A stretch of 64,000 nucleotides of DNA from Isoetes taiwanensis (taxonomy: Eukaryota > Streptophyta > Lycopodiopsida > Isoetales > Isoetaceae), in contig JAJEKV010000051.1 in assembly GCA_021234155.1 (NCBI GenBank), positions 668,091-732,090 on the forward strand. Reading direction: 5' to 3'. Both the position numbers and the translations under genes were made by a program. Of this stretch, positions 45,133 through 57,182 are shown in pieces. Below the pieces are notes generated by a model. It saw only the letters and a program-made list of their open reading frames with translations. It searched no databases and was not told the DNA's origin. Numbering within the stretch: the stretch's first letter is position 1; every line of letters begins with the position of its first letter.

Positions 45133-46311
45133 TGAGTCTTTAGCATACGGAGGAGTTTACCCTCCGTTGGCACGAGTGTATTTTTCATGGGTTGTTTAGT
45201 GCTTTTTATGTTGTGTCTTGTTTGTTTGTGTGGTACGTATGCAAATACAACGAATCACGAGGTTGTCATTTGTTAGCCAAGAAGCTCATTATCTATTTGG
45301 ACTCAAAACTATGATATAGTGAGATACTAAACAAGCTTAGGAGCCACCCCGGCATTCACGGGAACATTAATCCCAACTGCGTGTCTTGCGTTTTGTCCAA
45401 TGTTTTCATAATTAATATGGCGTTCGATCCCGATGTCATTGGCTTGGCGTCGTGGAATTACCTCGATTCTGGGGGTTGTGTTGACATGGATTAAATCTTG
45501 CATCTTAGGTGTGTCGAGTAGCGTGTTAGTGTCCATAGGGTATGGTATTTGCCATCGTTCACAGTGTGATGTGTGTATGGAATGTGGTGTGTAGAGTAGC
45601 ACAACGTGATGTGGATGGGATATGGTGGTTGTATTTGCCTTTTGTGTGGTGCTTTCGTATTGTGACTACTCTCCCATGTGGTGGATTGTGTGTGGTTGTT
45701 TGGCTGTCGATGGGTGGTGTGGGAGTCTTGAGGCCAAAGGGCTTGGCCATGTTTGCACTCAACAATCCCAGGACTAATAGAGGGAGGAAGGTTAATAAAT
45801 GAACAAATTATAGAAGATAGTGCCATATCGATGCTATTGCATATAACCCTCCTTAGATATTATGTTAGTGTTGGCAAGCATGATACACAGAAGAAGATAC
45901 TTTGTAACTAGGGAACATTTACCATAAGCCCCTAACATGGCTTGAATACAATGGAGCCTTAGTATTCATGTTTATGATGGTTAGTCCATTTGGTTTGGCG
46001 TGAGGCCCCAATCTTTTCAAAGAAGGATGTGAGTCTTGGTAGGATGTGGAGTCTTTTTAATTTTGGGTTTGCATGAATATTCTTTCTACCCTAAGAGTTT
46101 AAGGTGGTGTTGGTTAGCTTAAAGTAGTCGCGGCAGCCGATTTTCTCCATCGAGTTGTTCTCCCAATTTGTGAATACTTGTGAATGAAGGTAAGGTCCGA
46201 TGCCTCTTGCTTTGCTTGTCATGAGTAGTGAGTCATTTTCTTCCGAGACGGCCACTTGTGCAAAAGCACCTTGTCTGAACTCTATTAGTAGCAAGTAATG
46301 TTCATAATTTC
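45133..46311. other. No supported gene
   Basis: Overlapping frames on opposite strands at 45,490-45,826 cancel each other; no domain is seen. Confidence 0.35.
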
Positions 46312-46371
46312 GTGGTTGTTTGCAGTTGTTTTCCTGGTTGTGCAAAGTTGTTATCTAGTTTGTATTTTGGT

Positions 46372-46629
46372 AGCCATGGCGGATTTTTAAAAAGGAATTT
46401 TTTATTTAAAAATTCCAATTTTAAACAACGACAATGGGGCACAATTTCTTTTATGCGATGGGATCGCCATTACTATCATGGTTACGTGCCGTCTGTACCA
46501 TCCGATGGGCAGTGGTATACACAATCGCCAAAGGATTGGAAGGCGAAGAAAATGTGTAATTATACAAAAAGTTTTTTGCGATTACCACCAGTAGTGCTTA
46601 AACATTGGACTGACCCAGCCCGAGCCTAA
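46372..46629 (+). CDS. Unrecognised protein-like ORF
   Basis: The frame reads GGFLKRNFLFKNSNFKQRQW, then SFMRWDRHYYHGYVPSVPSD, then GQWYTQSPKDWKAKKMCNY and LPPVVLKHWTDPARA, with a stop at 46,629. The rich aromatic content and lack of low complexity make it look like real protein, perhaps an exon or a retroelement piece. I do not recognise the family. Confidence 0.3.
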   Translation, partial: SHGGFLKRNFLFKNSNFKQRQWGTISFMRWDRHYYHGYVPSVPSDGQWYTQSPKDWKAKKMCNYTKSFLRLPPVVLKHWTDPARA

Positions 46630-46755
46630 AGATCTCAGAACATAATCTTCGGCATAATTTGATGAAATTGTTTCCAAGTGAATCAAGTTGATAAGTTCTT
46701 ATTTACAAATCAACTTAAGGAACTTCGGCGCACTTTAAGCCCTTGGGAGTCCGGA

Positions 46756-47340
46756 TTAATCTTCTGAGACCCAAAGTGTTTCTATTGTGTTGCTTTTTAG
46801 ATATATTTGCAACAAATAATTCTGAGATATTTGCTCTTCATGAATCAAGGTTGTCTTTACCACCAAATGCAAATGAATACATGGGAGAATGATCAACCGC
46901 CACCTTTTACCATTTTTTATTTTGATCGTATCGCGAGGCCCTATTAACGGGACCACGAAGCGCACCTCGGCTAACCCACCAGGCTGTAGCAACTCAAAGT
47001 AAGTGTAAAACATGGCATATAACCCATATGCAAACTCTATACTTACATGTCCCGGTTATTAGGCTCCCTCACATTGGCAAGCCAAAAATCTCTGCCAACA
47101 AAATGGCAATATTTAGATGTGCTAGCGACAAACCATCCTTTCTTGAGAAACATATGGGCACAATATACTTGCCAAATTAAAGTGCAATAACCACGACCGA
47201 CTTGTGCGAGACTTTCGTTTCCTCTCACGGCCGTCCACTATGTCTCCCGAGGAGAGGAGAGCCGACAAAGACCAACTAAAAATCACCGGCTCAATATAAT
47301 GGAACGGAAACCCACGCAACATGTTAAAAGAAATGTGCAT
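46756..47340 (-). pseudogene. Unrecognised protein-like region
   Basis: Three minus-strand frames follow each other: MLRGFPFHYIEPVIFSW (47,340-47,230); YCTLIWQVYCAHMFLKKGWF, FVGRDFWLANVREP (47,228-47,043); and FELLQPGGLAEVRFVVP (47,013-46,900). They overlap or abut, as in one protein with frameshifts, about 190 residues long. Many Trp/Phe/Tyr residues suggest a folded or membrane-associated protein. No family is recognised. Confidence 0.35.
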
Positions 47341-49453
47341 GCCTGGACTTCTGAGACCAAAGATGAGCTCGGATCATGTGGCCCGAGGGGTGCATTACAT
47401 AAGAAATGGTAGAGAGTTGTACACGCAATTTCTTTTGGTCATTCTAAATGCTACCATCTAATGTGATAGGATACCACCAAGACAACATTTCAATCAATCT
47501 ATCTAGCAAAGCTACTTGAGGTCATGAAACACAACAAAAACCATCAGTTTTTAGCAGGTCCTTATTGATGCCTTTAATGGTGAATGGCATATTCTGAGTT
47601 TCATCATATTGTAAATCACCCCAATTATGCTTCTCAAAGGGACTTGAGCTAGAACTTCCAACAATAATCACTATAATTCAAAGTTGTGTTTTTTACGCAT
47701 GGCTAAAAGGAAAAATCAAGTATGTCATGAACAAGATGCAATGATTCAACATGCCTTGATCCTTTGCAATTACCACTGACAATGAATGCCCTTAGAGGCA
47801 TTTGGAGTGCAAAAGAAACAAAATACATGCATAATGGCTTTGACTAGTCATCTAAAATGCAAAGCCATTTGAAATTCCTGTAATAGGCGATGTACATATA
47901 TTGCAATATATCTTTTAGAAACCCTTAATGCCTCAACAGTGGGACCAAGCTGCATTAAGAGAATAAGAATTTACGCACAATCCACATCTATATTAGCAAT
48001 TCTGTCGTGGGAATTTAGACAAAAAAGCAATGCATACCAACAAATGTAAAATATTTGCGTGGAAGTGAGGGTGTGACAAGCCTCGAGTTGTAGATCCATC
48101 AATCATTTGACATCTATATAATGGCAAATGTAGCGTGCGAAATTACGTAATGATGACAAAAGCAAAATTGCAAATAAAACAAAACTTGAGTGCATTGAAG
48201 ATAGAGACTATAAGGTGTATAAAGCCTTGAGACACATTATGTCTACTCTCTTATGTGACAGTCATCTAGTCTTTATGCATCCGCGTGCCTACCAATCGGT
48301 ATAAATCATAGACAAAGCAAAGGAAGGGATTATTACCTTGGCACCTAATAAAACGCCCGAGCTTTTGCTATATAAATACCGGATATGTCCACATGCAGAA
48401 CATCTAATAAGTAAGCTAGCATTGACAAATATATGGTGCATTTTATCTCTTTAATATTTCGTAATGGGGTTTATATCATTTTTCTCGTATTGCCATGATA
48501 TGCATAAAAGGTTACATTGATTCAAATGCTTGAGGCACAAAATAGTATCTCAACACCCTACGACTCAGTTACATCATATTCTTAGCGGCAATCTTAATGG
48601 TGAAGCTTTAATTCTATTGTAGCATATATAGATTCTTGAAGTTGCTAATGAATTAAAGGAGAAACCCGTTCCAACAAGTGAATGGTTATTACTTTGTTTT
48701 CTTGAAATTAACCATGTCATTTGTCCAACAATCATTGGTTATTTCATAGTCAAAAGCTCCAAGTTCTATTCTAAAGTTATCCGCGACCATTATCGTGGCA
48801 TGCAATCTCTTTCAAGTAGCGATAAGGGAAACAAGAAGAATGTGATTGGGCCGGTGCTTTTTACAACCTTACGATATTTGTTATAATTTATCAAACTTAT
48901 GATGCTACAAGTAGGGAGTTTGGTCAATGGCATGCATTTCTAGAAACACTACAAAGGGCAGAAATGACTTGCCGATTGTATGTGAATACCTATATATTTC
49001 AAATCCACAAGTTAGCAAACGAAGTTGAGAAGAAAGCGGTACATATGGTTGTTCTTTACCTTACCAAACGATGATTAGGCAGTGGGTGCATCATATGGTT
49101 TTCCTAGCTAGAGCTGCCTACATACATGTTAATGTCTTGGATTAGAATATCTTGCATGCTTCTCTTGGATGTTAGAAAAAACATCATTTTGGCCAATGCT
49201 TCAACAATGAAGGATTTAGAGGACAAGTTTGTTCACTGAATTCAAGTGATTGAAATCTTAATGGCACATGTTATATGGCAAGTTTAAAGCTTCTATATTC
49301 TTAAGCGCATTGTAAATTAGAACACCAATTAATTATGAATAGCTAACCTATGTATTATGTTTCACAAATAAGCGTTTTAAATACTACTTGATTGTTAACT
49401 TGAGAAGCTGGATTACATTCTGCGGCATTTTCCAAGCATACGCTACAAAATGG
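47341..49453. other. No supported gene
   Basis: Two kilobases of AT-rich DNA with only very short frames. Confidence 0.4.
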
Positions 49454-49600
49454 GACAAAATGGAACAAATATAAGAGTGATATAATGGTCATATAAAAAA
49501 TGCAAAATAGTCCCGATTAGCTTTTTGCAAGCATGCATACCATAAAGATGGAACAAATGTAAAGAGTGATATAATAGTCATATAAAAGTGCAAAAGGAAA
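49454..49600. repeat. Direct repeat, about 52 bp, spaced 92 bp
   Basis: ATGGAACAAATATAAGAGTG... (49,456-49,506) recurs as ATGGAACAAATGTAAAGAGTG... (49,548-49,598), both followed by ATATAATRGTCATATAAAA. Confidence 0.85.
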
Positions 49601-50841
49601 TAATTAGGTAGCTTTTGAGTAGTAGATTGACCCGACTCTGCTTACCTACGGTATGGAATTACATCCTAGATTTTTAAAGATTCAAAATAATCACATTTGG
49701 GATACACTATGACAAATAGGAAAAAGCGTTTTAAGAATAAGAATCTAGAACTTGTTTGGCTAATGCAACTGCCCTATGGAAGACAATCGGGGATATGATC
49801 TTGATTTCTAGGATTGAACTTATGAATCTTTGGAAGAATCCACAAGAACCTTGAGGTATTTTATGATGTGATGACATGGTGGAACCCAATAGCGAGCTTT
49901 ATGATCAGGAGAAACATGGAATTACAAAGCTCGAACCTCCAGGATACAAAATCCTTTGCTCGCCTTTGGGACATTGTACAGAACATGAACCTGCTCAGGT
50001 AAGTGGAAGCGTGGTGAAAAGAGAAATGTTTTAATTAGAGCAGCAGGAATTCAGCGGCTCCATAACTTATATCCTATGAGATAACTTGATGAAAAAAACC
50101 TATAGCGGTACCAAGCAGGAACCCGATTCCACATGCGGCCTCCATGCATCAAACTTAGGTTGGCCGGTATGCCCCACGGCGGCCGCTGGCAGGGATGACC
50201 TAACATTTCACATTTGTGAGGTTTTAGCGGTTTTGGCATATTTAGGTATATGCTGGCATATACCATGAATATGCCAAAATATAAACAAGGGATTGCCCCC
50301 TAGAGGGCAACCCAAAGAAGGGGAAGACAAAAGGGCAGAAAGGGAAGAGAAAGAAGCCGGGGAAAAGGGGTAGCGAGGCCCTTACGAACGAAATTGCCTC
50401 CTCCGGCACATTATCTCACATAAAGTCTAGGGGGGAGTAAATTTCGTGTCACATGGCATTGTATTGACCACAACTTTAGAAAAATATTACCCATCCCTTT
50501 TAACATTGCACACAGAAACAATATAGATTTTAATGTAGGCTTGTAATACACTGAAATTTCCTTCCCCCTAACTTTACATAATGTAATCTTAGGGACCCTA
50601 AAATTTTAAAACCGATTTACGTCACGTGTTTTTCGGTAACTTTAGGGTTCAACCCGATCGTGGTATTTAACAACCAGCATTATTTGAACCAAAAAATACG
50701 GTTTTGCTGGGCTTAACGAATTTTTTAGTGGAGTGTAAATTATTAAAATACGTTGAGAGAAAAATACGGAATTTTTTTATTTAAATGCTTCGGATTCCAA
50801 GGAAACACGACGGTGGTTGTTAAATAAGACGCTCGTCCCAG

Positions 50842-50978
50842 TTTCTGGAAATATCTTCCATTGGCCGCCGCGGTCGGTGGCGCCGCTAGGACACGTTTCA
50901 TCCAGAAACTCCCTTCCCCTTCCAAAAAGTCCTATTTATTTAGGGCTCCGGACGTCTGGAAATATCTTCCTCCATTGG
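50842..50978. repeat. Direct repeat TCTGGAAATATCTTCC(TCC)ATTGG
   Basis: The 23-bp string at 50,842-50,864 recurs at 50,954-50,978 with a 3-bp insertion. Between them lies a GC-richer stretch. Confidence 0.85.
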
Positions 50979-51062
50979 CACTTGTCTGCAAACTAGTATC
51001 CTGTTCACTTTGCATCTCAGCTCTTCGAACTTCCGTTTCAGCATCGTGCTCTTCCAAGGTAC
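50930..51062 (+). promoter_or_regulatory. Possible promoter and first non-coding exon
   Basis: CCTATTTATTTAGGG (TATA-like) is followed by a pyrimidine-rich stretch (about 51,000-51,055) and a good donor, CTTCCAAG/GTACGC at about 51,058. T-rich intron-like DNA comes next. No first coding exon could be linked to it, so this is a weak call. Confidence 0.3.
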
Positions 51063-52155
51063 GCTTCCTCCTCTTCGTTCCACGATCTTAACAAATTCTT
51101 TGTTCTCTCCTGTTCTGGTTTGCAAGTTTATGGTGTTCTGCCCCTTTCTTCTTCGAATTGTTCTCTTTTTTTTTTTTTCCTTCAAAGAACAATGATTAAC
51201 AACGAAAGGATTATATGATAAGAGTTTCTGTCTAGATTGATCCTTTGGGGCGTCTTTTCATGAGCTAGCAGCGTTTGCATAACCCTAACAAAACTGCGTC
51301 ATTTTGTTTGGTATTAGGTGCACGCGGCAGAATTTTCATCCCTGTGTTCTATCTGTAGATAGTAACCTCTGTAAAGAAAAGGATCACAGATTGCTTCAGA
51401 GCTTTATTTGGCGAGATCTACGGTGATAAGAATGCTAATTTATTCAAGAAAACTCTTTGCAATGCTAGAAATACTATCCTGCTATTTACTTGAAATAAGA
51501 TAGATAGAGTAAATATTTGCAACGTGTCTATTGGATATGCGGATTCTATTTGATAGTTTGTCCACTTTGTGGTAGAACAGTATTTTCTTTGACAAATTCA
51601 AATGATTCATCATTTTGCCAAGCTCTGGCTATATTTGCAGTAGCAGACCAACTGTGTTGTTCATCAAACATCCCTATCCAAGCCATGACAGTGGAAGATG
51701 TCCATTATAAAGGATCTAAAGAATGAGAGGATAGAAAAGTAGTGCATCTTGAAATATTTCTTCTTGGTCTTGGAAGTTGTCTGTACATGCTTCAGCATAT
51801 ATCTTTCAGTTGAGAAAGAAGGTTGCTGTGTTAAGTTTCTCGTCCATGCATGCTTATTTTTTTGGCACTTGCATTTTCTTCCCACGTTTGTCTATCTCAT
51901 GTCTAGATTCTTTGTTGACGTATCTTTACCTAGAATGGAGACTGACTGGCTTGTCTCCTTTCATGATTTCTCTTTCTTTCATGCTTCAGTCAGGTCATGG
52001 GCTCTCACTGCAGTGGGCTGGCCTAATAGTCATGGGCTGGCCTTATAGTCTCACTGCAGTCATGGGCTGGGCCTAATAGTCAATTATGTAAATGAAAACT
52101 TGGATTACATGGCAAATGTTGCATCATAAAGTAGTCTTGTGATTAAATATTATTT
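51063..52155. other. Intron-like DNA with a small repeat
   Basis: T-rich sequence without a supported exon. GTCATGGGCTGGCCTWATAGT and CTCACTGCAGT strings are repeated between about 51,998 and 52,082. Confidence 0.4.
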
Positions 52156-52885
52156 ATGTCATGCTTTGTATTGTCTATGCAGATGTTTTATTGCAAATCC
52201 ATGATGTGTGATCGTGCCTTTCACAAGCATGTTTTTGCCCCGTGCGCAAATCATACACATTTGTTTTCTTTAACTGGTGATACAACAAAAATTTACAGGT
52301 CTTGTGATCAGCCAGCAATATCCAGCAAGTGCACTAAGGTGTTTTGCCAAGCCACAGGGCCAGTCGAACTGAGTCGACGTGACTGCTTGTTCTCTGCATT
52401 GAGTGCATTGCCTGTGATGATGTGGACGGATCATCACCTGCAGAATCTGAAGACATTCACAGTATGGCCTGGAATTGAAGCTGAACAAAAGACAATGAAG
52501 GGGTTCGTTTAAGGCCATTGTCAAAGCGGCCCCAGAAGCATTCACCAGTAGGAAAAACAATCAGGAAGAAGTATTGAGCATTGGGTTGGAGGGTTCCTAG
52601 GTCAAGGTGACTGGTTTTAATGTAGCTTCATCAATTTTAAATGCTGATGCAGACACGCCTGTAGCAATAAAAGAGATATGTAGCCTCTCACATTAGCAAT
52701 TGGATCTGGAGCACCTGATTAGTATCGCCACACACAGGGCTTAGAGTTGGTATTGGAGGGTCTGGTGAGGACCTTGGCCTTTCCAACGCATCAGAGATTT
52801 TAGTGACAATTGTGCCTCGTGGTGCTGAGAAAGATATGCCTGTATACGTTAAAGGAGTCCATATTGAGACAGAAGACCTTTAGCT
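52156..52885 (+). pseudogene. Unrecognised protein-like region, frameshifted
   Basis: A plus-strand frame (52,156-52,512) includes LTGDTTKIYRSCDQP, FCQATGPVELSRRDCLFS and FTVWPGIEAEQKTMKGFV. After a frame change it continues KAIVKAAPEAFTSRKNNQEE and VKVTGFNVASSILNADADTP. After another, LRVGIGGSGEDLGLSNASE, ILVTIVPRGAEKDMPVYVKG and VHIETEDL with a stop near 52,881. The continuity on one strand suggests a single decayed coding sequence of about 240 residues. I do not recognise the protein. Confidence 0.35.
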
Positions 52886-53111
52886 CCATCCCTTGTTGGA
52901 TAAATATGTAGTGTTTCATGTATAGTAGATGTATAGTAGAGTTAACCACGCCCAACCAATATGAGCGTCTGTTGTAAATCATATGAATACGAAAGCTTTA
53001 AGAATTTCCTTTGTATATTATTACGAAAATCAAAGCTGCTTTGTACATATTGGTACAAGAACTGAATAATCTTATTATTATTTCTATTATCATCTAACTA
53101 TGTATCGGTCC

Positions 53112-53183
53112 ATGGCTAGATGAAACGCCACTACAATTCCATAGAAAACTCGTAATTGTTAATTACACCATCCCCTTATCATT
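53112..53183. repeat. Direct repeat, copy 1 (partner at 54,640)
   Basis: ATGGCTAGATGAAACGCCAC... through CCCCTTATCATT matches 54,640-54,713 with one substitution and a 2-bp indel, same orientation, 1.53 kb apart. Confidence 0.9.
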
Positions 53184-53617
53184 TAAAAAAATTGGAATCG
53201 GTCAATCCTATAATTGCCTAATCCCAGCCATTGATTCAAGGCATATAACACAGAATATTCCAAACTCTGAAGCTATGGCCGTCATCCGGGGTCAAACCCC
53301 ATTTTCATGTCACCATATGATTATGAGCCAAAGGTGGCCAAGTCAATGATGCAAGTCAATCAAACATGGCCCGAAAGCATTACACTGAATTGAATATCAC
53401 ATATTAATAGGAGCGTCAGAAATACCACGAAGCGAGAAACACACCACGGCAATAACAAACGAAGAGAAACTTCACTACTCCATTAAAATTTAACATGGAG
53501 ATTTGAACCATGGGCATTTACTTGACATAGGAGGAAGCATGGGGACTTGAATCCACAGCGAAAAGCTGATTCAGAAAAACCTGAAAATGAAACACCACAC
53601 ATGCCAAACTAGACATA

Positions 53618-53865
53618 CACATTGAAAGCGAAAATACAAACACAAAGAAGGAAGAGAGGGCTTACAAAAAAGGCATTAATCATGGCAAAATGTCGGATTG
53701 AAGAGGTCATTATCTTTGGGGCTTCGCCTTTACCACACACATTAAAAGCGAAATCTGAAACGGCAAAGGTAGAGGGCTTACAAAAAAAAGGATTAATCAT
53801 GGCAAAGGGAAATCCCGGATTGAAGAGGTCATTATGCGGAACTCTCAACTTTGCCACAGACACTC
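53618..53865. repeat. Tandem duplication, 120-bp unit
   Basis: CACATTRAAAGCGAAA...GAGGGCTTACAAAAAA...ATTAATCATGGCAAA...GGATTGAAGAGGTCATTAT starts at 53,618 and 53,738. Open frames across it on both strands show an internal protein repeat for this reason alone. Confidence 0.88.
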
Positions 53866-54639
53866 TAGTAAAATCCTACAAAGGGGGATTCACTCATGTA
53901 TATAGGATATATACCATCTAGCGTGCATGGGGTGGCAAAAAACCCCCACAATATCTACGGATCTTTAAAGCAAATTTTGACCCCTTTAGAATAAAATTAC
54001 AGGATAGTGCAAAAATACCCGGAAAAGGACCTCCTGCTTAGGCCCAGGTATATATGCGAAAATGGGTCCAAAACCTTAACTAGGTGTGCATGTAGATGGG
54101 TTTATAAGCCCAGTAGCCCTTGAAAATCCTACTTCTTACTTTATGGGCGGAAATGAGAATGCTTTTTTGGTGAAGGAAAAATCAAAATCTCCCCTTCACG
54201 AAGACAAGACAACCATTGATGCCGCCAGATGCATCCAGTTATCTACATTATAGTTGGATTACATAAGCAATTACGTCTGCAGTACTTACGAACCTGCCGG
54301 ATTAACTCCATGACTGGCTGTGGCGGTCGGGCAACTAGATATGCGACTCACGAGAATGCATTTCAGCCCGTCGATTTGCCCCTCAACCACTTGAGAATAA
54401 ACTCATGCATGGCCAGCAGGCCACCCATGAAAGAACTCATGTATTACCCACTTTTGCCTAACTTTCCAAATTTGACACGACCCCCACTTTCCTAACATAG
54501 TAAGAAAAATAAATGGCACACCTTACCCCAAACCACATTTAGTGACATCAGCATAATACTATTTTAGCATACGAATACACCCTTAAACTATTCATAATCA
54601 TATGTAAATACCCGCTCTTTTCTTCAATTGCACCACACA

Positions 54640-54713
54640 ATGGCTAGATGAAACGCCACTACAATTCCATAGAAAACTCGCAATTGTTAATTACACTTCA
54701 TCCCCTTATCATT
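54640..54713. repeat. Direct repeat, copy 2
   Basis: Partner of 53,112-53,183. The two could be remnants of terminal repeats or of a segmental duplication; no TG...CA ends are evident. Confidence 0.9.
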
Positions 54714-57030
54714 GAGAGTGTCTTGGAACAAAGGTAGATTAGAAAACCCTTGTGTTCTCTCATTAAATAAGTGGGACATTTAGTTATCGTTGCTCCAGGA
54801 CTAGAAAAAACATAATTAAATGGGACGTTTAGTAATCTCCAGAGTGTTGGTATTAGAAAACCACAACTAGCAGTTTAGGGTGGCAGTTGAAGCCAACGTT
54901 TTGGCTCTTACCATGGTTATCACCAGCCCTACCGGGCATACAATGGTTCTTGCAATTCTAGCCTACTCAGAAAGCCCTAAAAGAGAGAAAACCACAAACG
55001 ATAGACCCGGAGATAGGAGATAACGTTGATTTCTAGTGATTCTTCCATCATGGCTTCTGACCCGCAAAACCATAGCCAAGGCCGATTCTGTCTGTGAGTC
55101 TTTCAAGCTTTGTCTGCAAAAGAACTACTTTTTATTTGTAGATTTATTCTTTATAGTTATCGGCCCATTATGTTTTTGGACTTATGCTTGAATAGTTGCG
55201 ATGGGAAGGAGGAAGAACATAAGTTTTTTTTATTAGAACATGTGCTCGATAGGGCACTGAAATGCTTGCTGGTCTGTTTCGATGCAACTGTGGGAGATGT
55301 GGATTGAGTGGAGCTAGGTTTAGCACCTTCTTCATGTTAGCTTGTCTTTTAGGCATCTCAAGTTTGCTATATTTGATGGTATTGTAAGCCCACATTTTCC
55401 ATAAAACTCAAAGAAAGCATTTACAAAGGTCTCCTTTGTTCCGTTGTTTACAATCAGGATGTGTATTTCAAGCTTTTAAGATGCATATCAACATAACGAC
55501 ATCATGTAATACTTTCTCTAGTCTCTGCTCTTCAAAATGTTTCAGACCCCTTGCTAACATCCAAGTTTGTCATATGCCACACTTACTACAATCTAGGATA
55601 TAAAGGCTTTTTGTATTTCTTAAGTGTATATTTCTTGACCTCTATCTATTCTGTCTAATGTGATTGTAGCAGTAATAGATTCGCTGAGAAACTTTGTAAA
55701 TTTGTACATATCAGTGTGATGATGCATGACATATCTGTCGAAAACCTCCACATTGAAGGGTGCTAATGCCATTACTACAGGTATCTACAAGAGCAAATGT
55801 AGCAACTGATTAGGTATAATCATAACAACATATTGTGCTCGAATTGTTGCAGACGCCGAGCAAAGCTGAAGAGGGTGGCATTCATCTTCAATGGCTTCCA
55901 TCTAGCAACATTCACATATCATGTTTCATGTTCTTCACAGCCCCATCTTCATGTTTCAATTCTGGGCAGTGTAAACCAGTATGAATGGACGCAATTGTTC
56001 TATGCCTCTTTAAGGGCAAACGGGATAACATGAGCTGTTTTGGCCAGGGGCAAGTGTGGGATTAGACTGGCTTCTCTAATATGATGTTTTGGCCTTTTTC
56101 AAATCACTGGCATACCAAAGTATATCAAGATAATGTTTCAACCTTCATTATTCTGCAATTGTACACATCCTTGCTTCTGAGCTTCCATCTAGAAAACCAA
56201 CTTGTCTGTTTCTCTTTCTAACATGCTTTAAGATGTTGTGGATCCATGGAAGTCGGGTGTTCTCTATATTCACCACCTTCATACAATTGAGTATGTGTGC
56301 CAAAGAGGCATGTTGCAGAGGCAAGAATCATATTTCTTGGAGTGGCCTTGACTTTAAGAGCCCGAGTCAAAAAGGTTTTCTGGATCCATTCCAAATAATC
56401 CCAATTGGCAAGGGGTATTACCGATTTCCATGAGAGTGTCACAGATTCCCAATACCTCTCCATATAAAATAATTGGTTTCACCAAAATCCTGAACAAGCG
56501 TGCTTAATGAGACCAATCATTGTGTGCTGCTTTGTGCCAATTTTTATATATTAGATAGATGCTTTTCAACATGTCCTTACTCGTTGTTAGAGACATGCAT
56601 CCCAATATATGGTGGTAGTAAACTCAACTCCAAGATATTTGTATGTCTGTACTACCTTTACATTTTGACCTTGAACAAGATGACCTAGTAAATGCACTAA
56701 TGACTTGCGTTTGCACTAATAAAAAGAATCTTTCAAAGATTCCCTAAAATACCCTTAAATTCTGCTACTTTTAGGGGGTCACTTAAAAAAATGACCCTAA
56801 ATTTATATGATTGCGTGTGCCATTTTAGGTGCCAAAATTACAGAAGAATTGGCACCTTGTTAATTTGACATCCCTAATTTAGGTATAAAATAACAATCTA
56901 ATTTAGGTGGTTTTGAAACACACATGGTAAGTGGGAAAATGGAAGAACAATCAAAATCTTGACTAATAATGAAGATTAAAATGTGCAAATAAAGCCATAT
57001 GCATTTCTTATTGCTCAAGGAAAACCACAA
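54714..57030. other. No supported gene
   Basis: A short plus-strand start (ATG at 55,050, MASDPQNHSQGRFC, then GTGAGT) looks like a first exon, but no following exon could be attached. A minus-strand frame at 56,218-56,463 has protein-like composition (TLSWKSVIPLANWDYLEW) without a recognised family. The rest is AT-rich. Confidence 0.3.
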
Positions 57031-57034
57031 CAAG

Positions 57035-57114
57035 CTACGCGCGCATAGGCAAGCCAAAAAAAAATCTATAAAACAATACTGAAACAAAAAGTGCAAAATG
57101 CTATGTGCGCATAG
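57035..57114. repeat. Two palindromes CTATGYGCRCATAG, left side of the DUF7869-like gene
   Basis: CTACGCGCGCATAG (57,035-57,048) and CTATGTGCGCATAG (57,101-57,114). They are near-perfect 14-bp palindromes of the same consensus as the cluster at 58,886-59,089. Confidence 0.85.
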
Positions 57115-57182
57115 CAAAAATCTTAATTTTGAAAAATAAACACTATTCAAACTGGTCATGTACATCTGTACAAATACTTAAA

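Noticed and set aside
44583-45188. 201-codon Phe/Pro/Ser-rich membrane-like frame
   Set aside because: It is the complement of a purine tract; composition alone explains the hydrophobic appearance.
53609-53921. Small protein with internal duplication
   Set aside because: It comes from the 120-bp tandem duplication and is open on both strands, with no domain.
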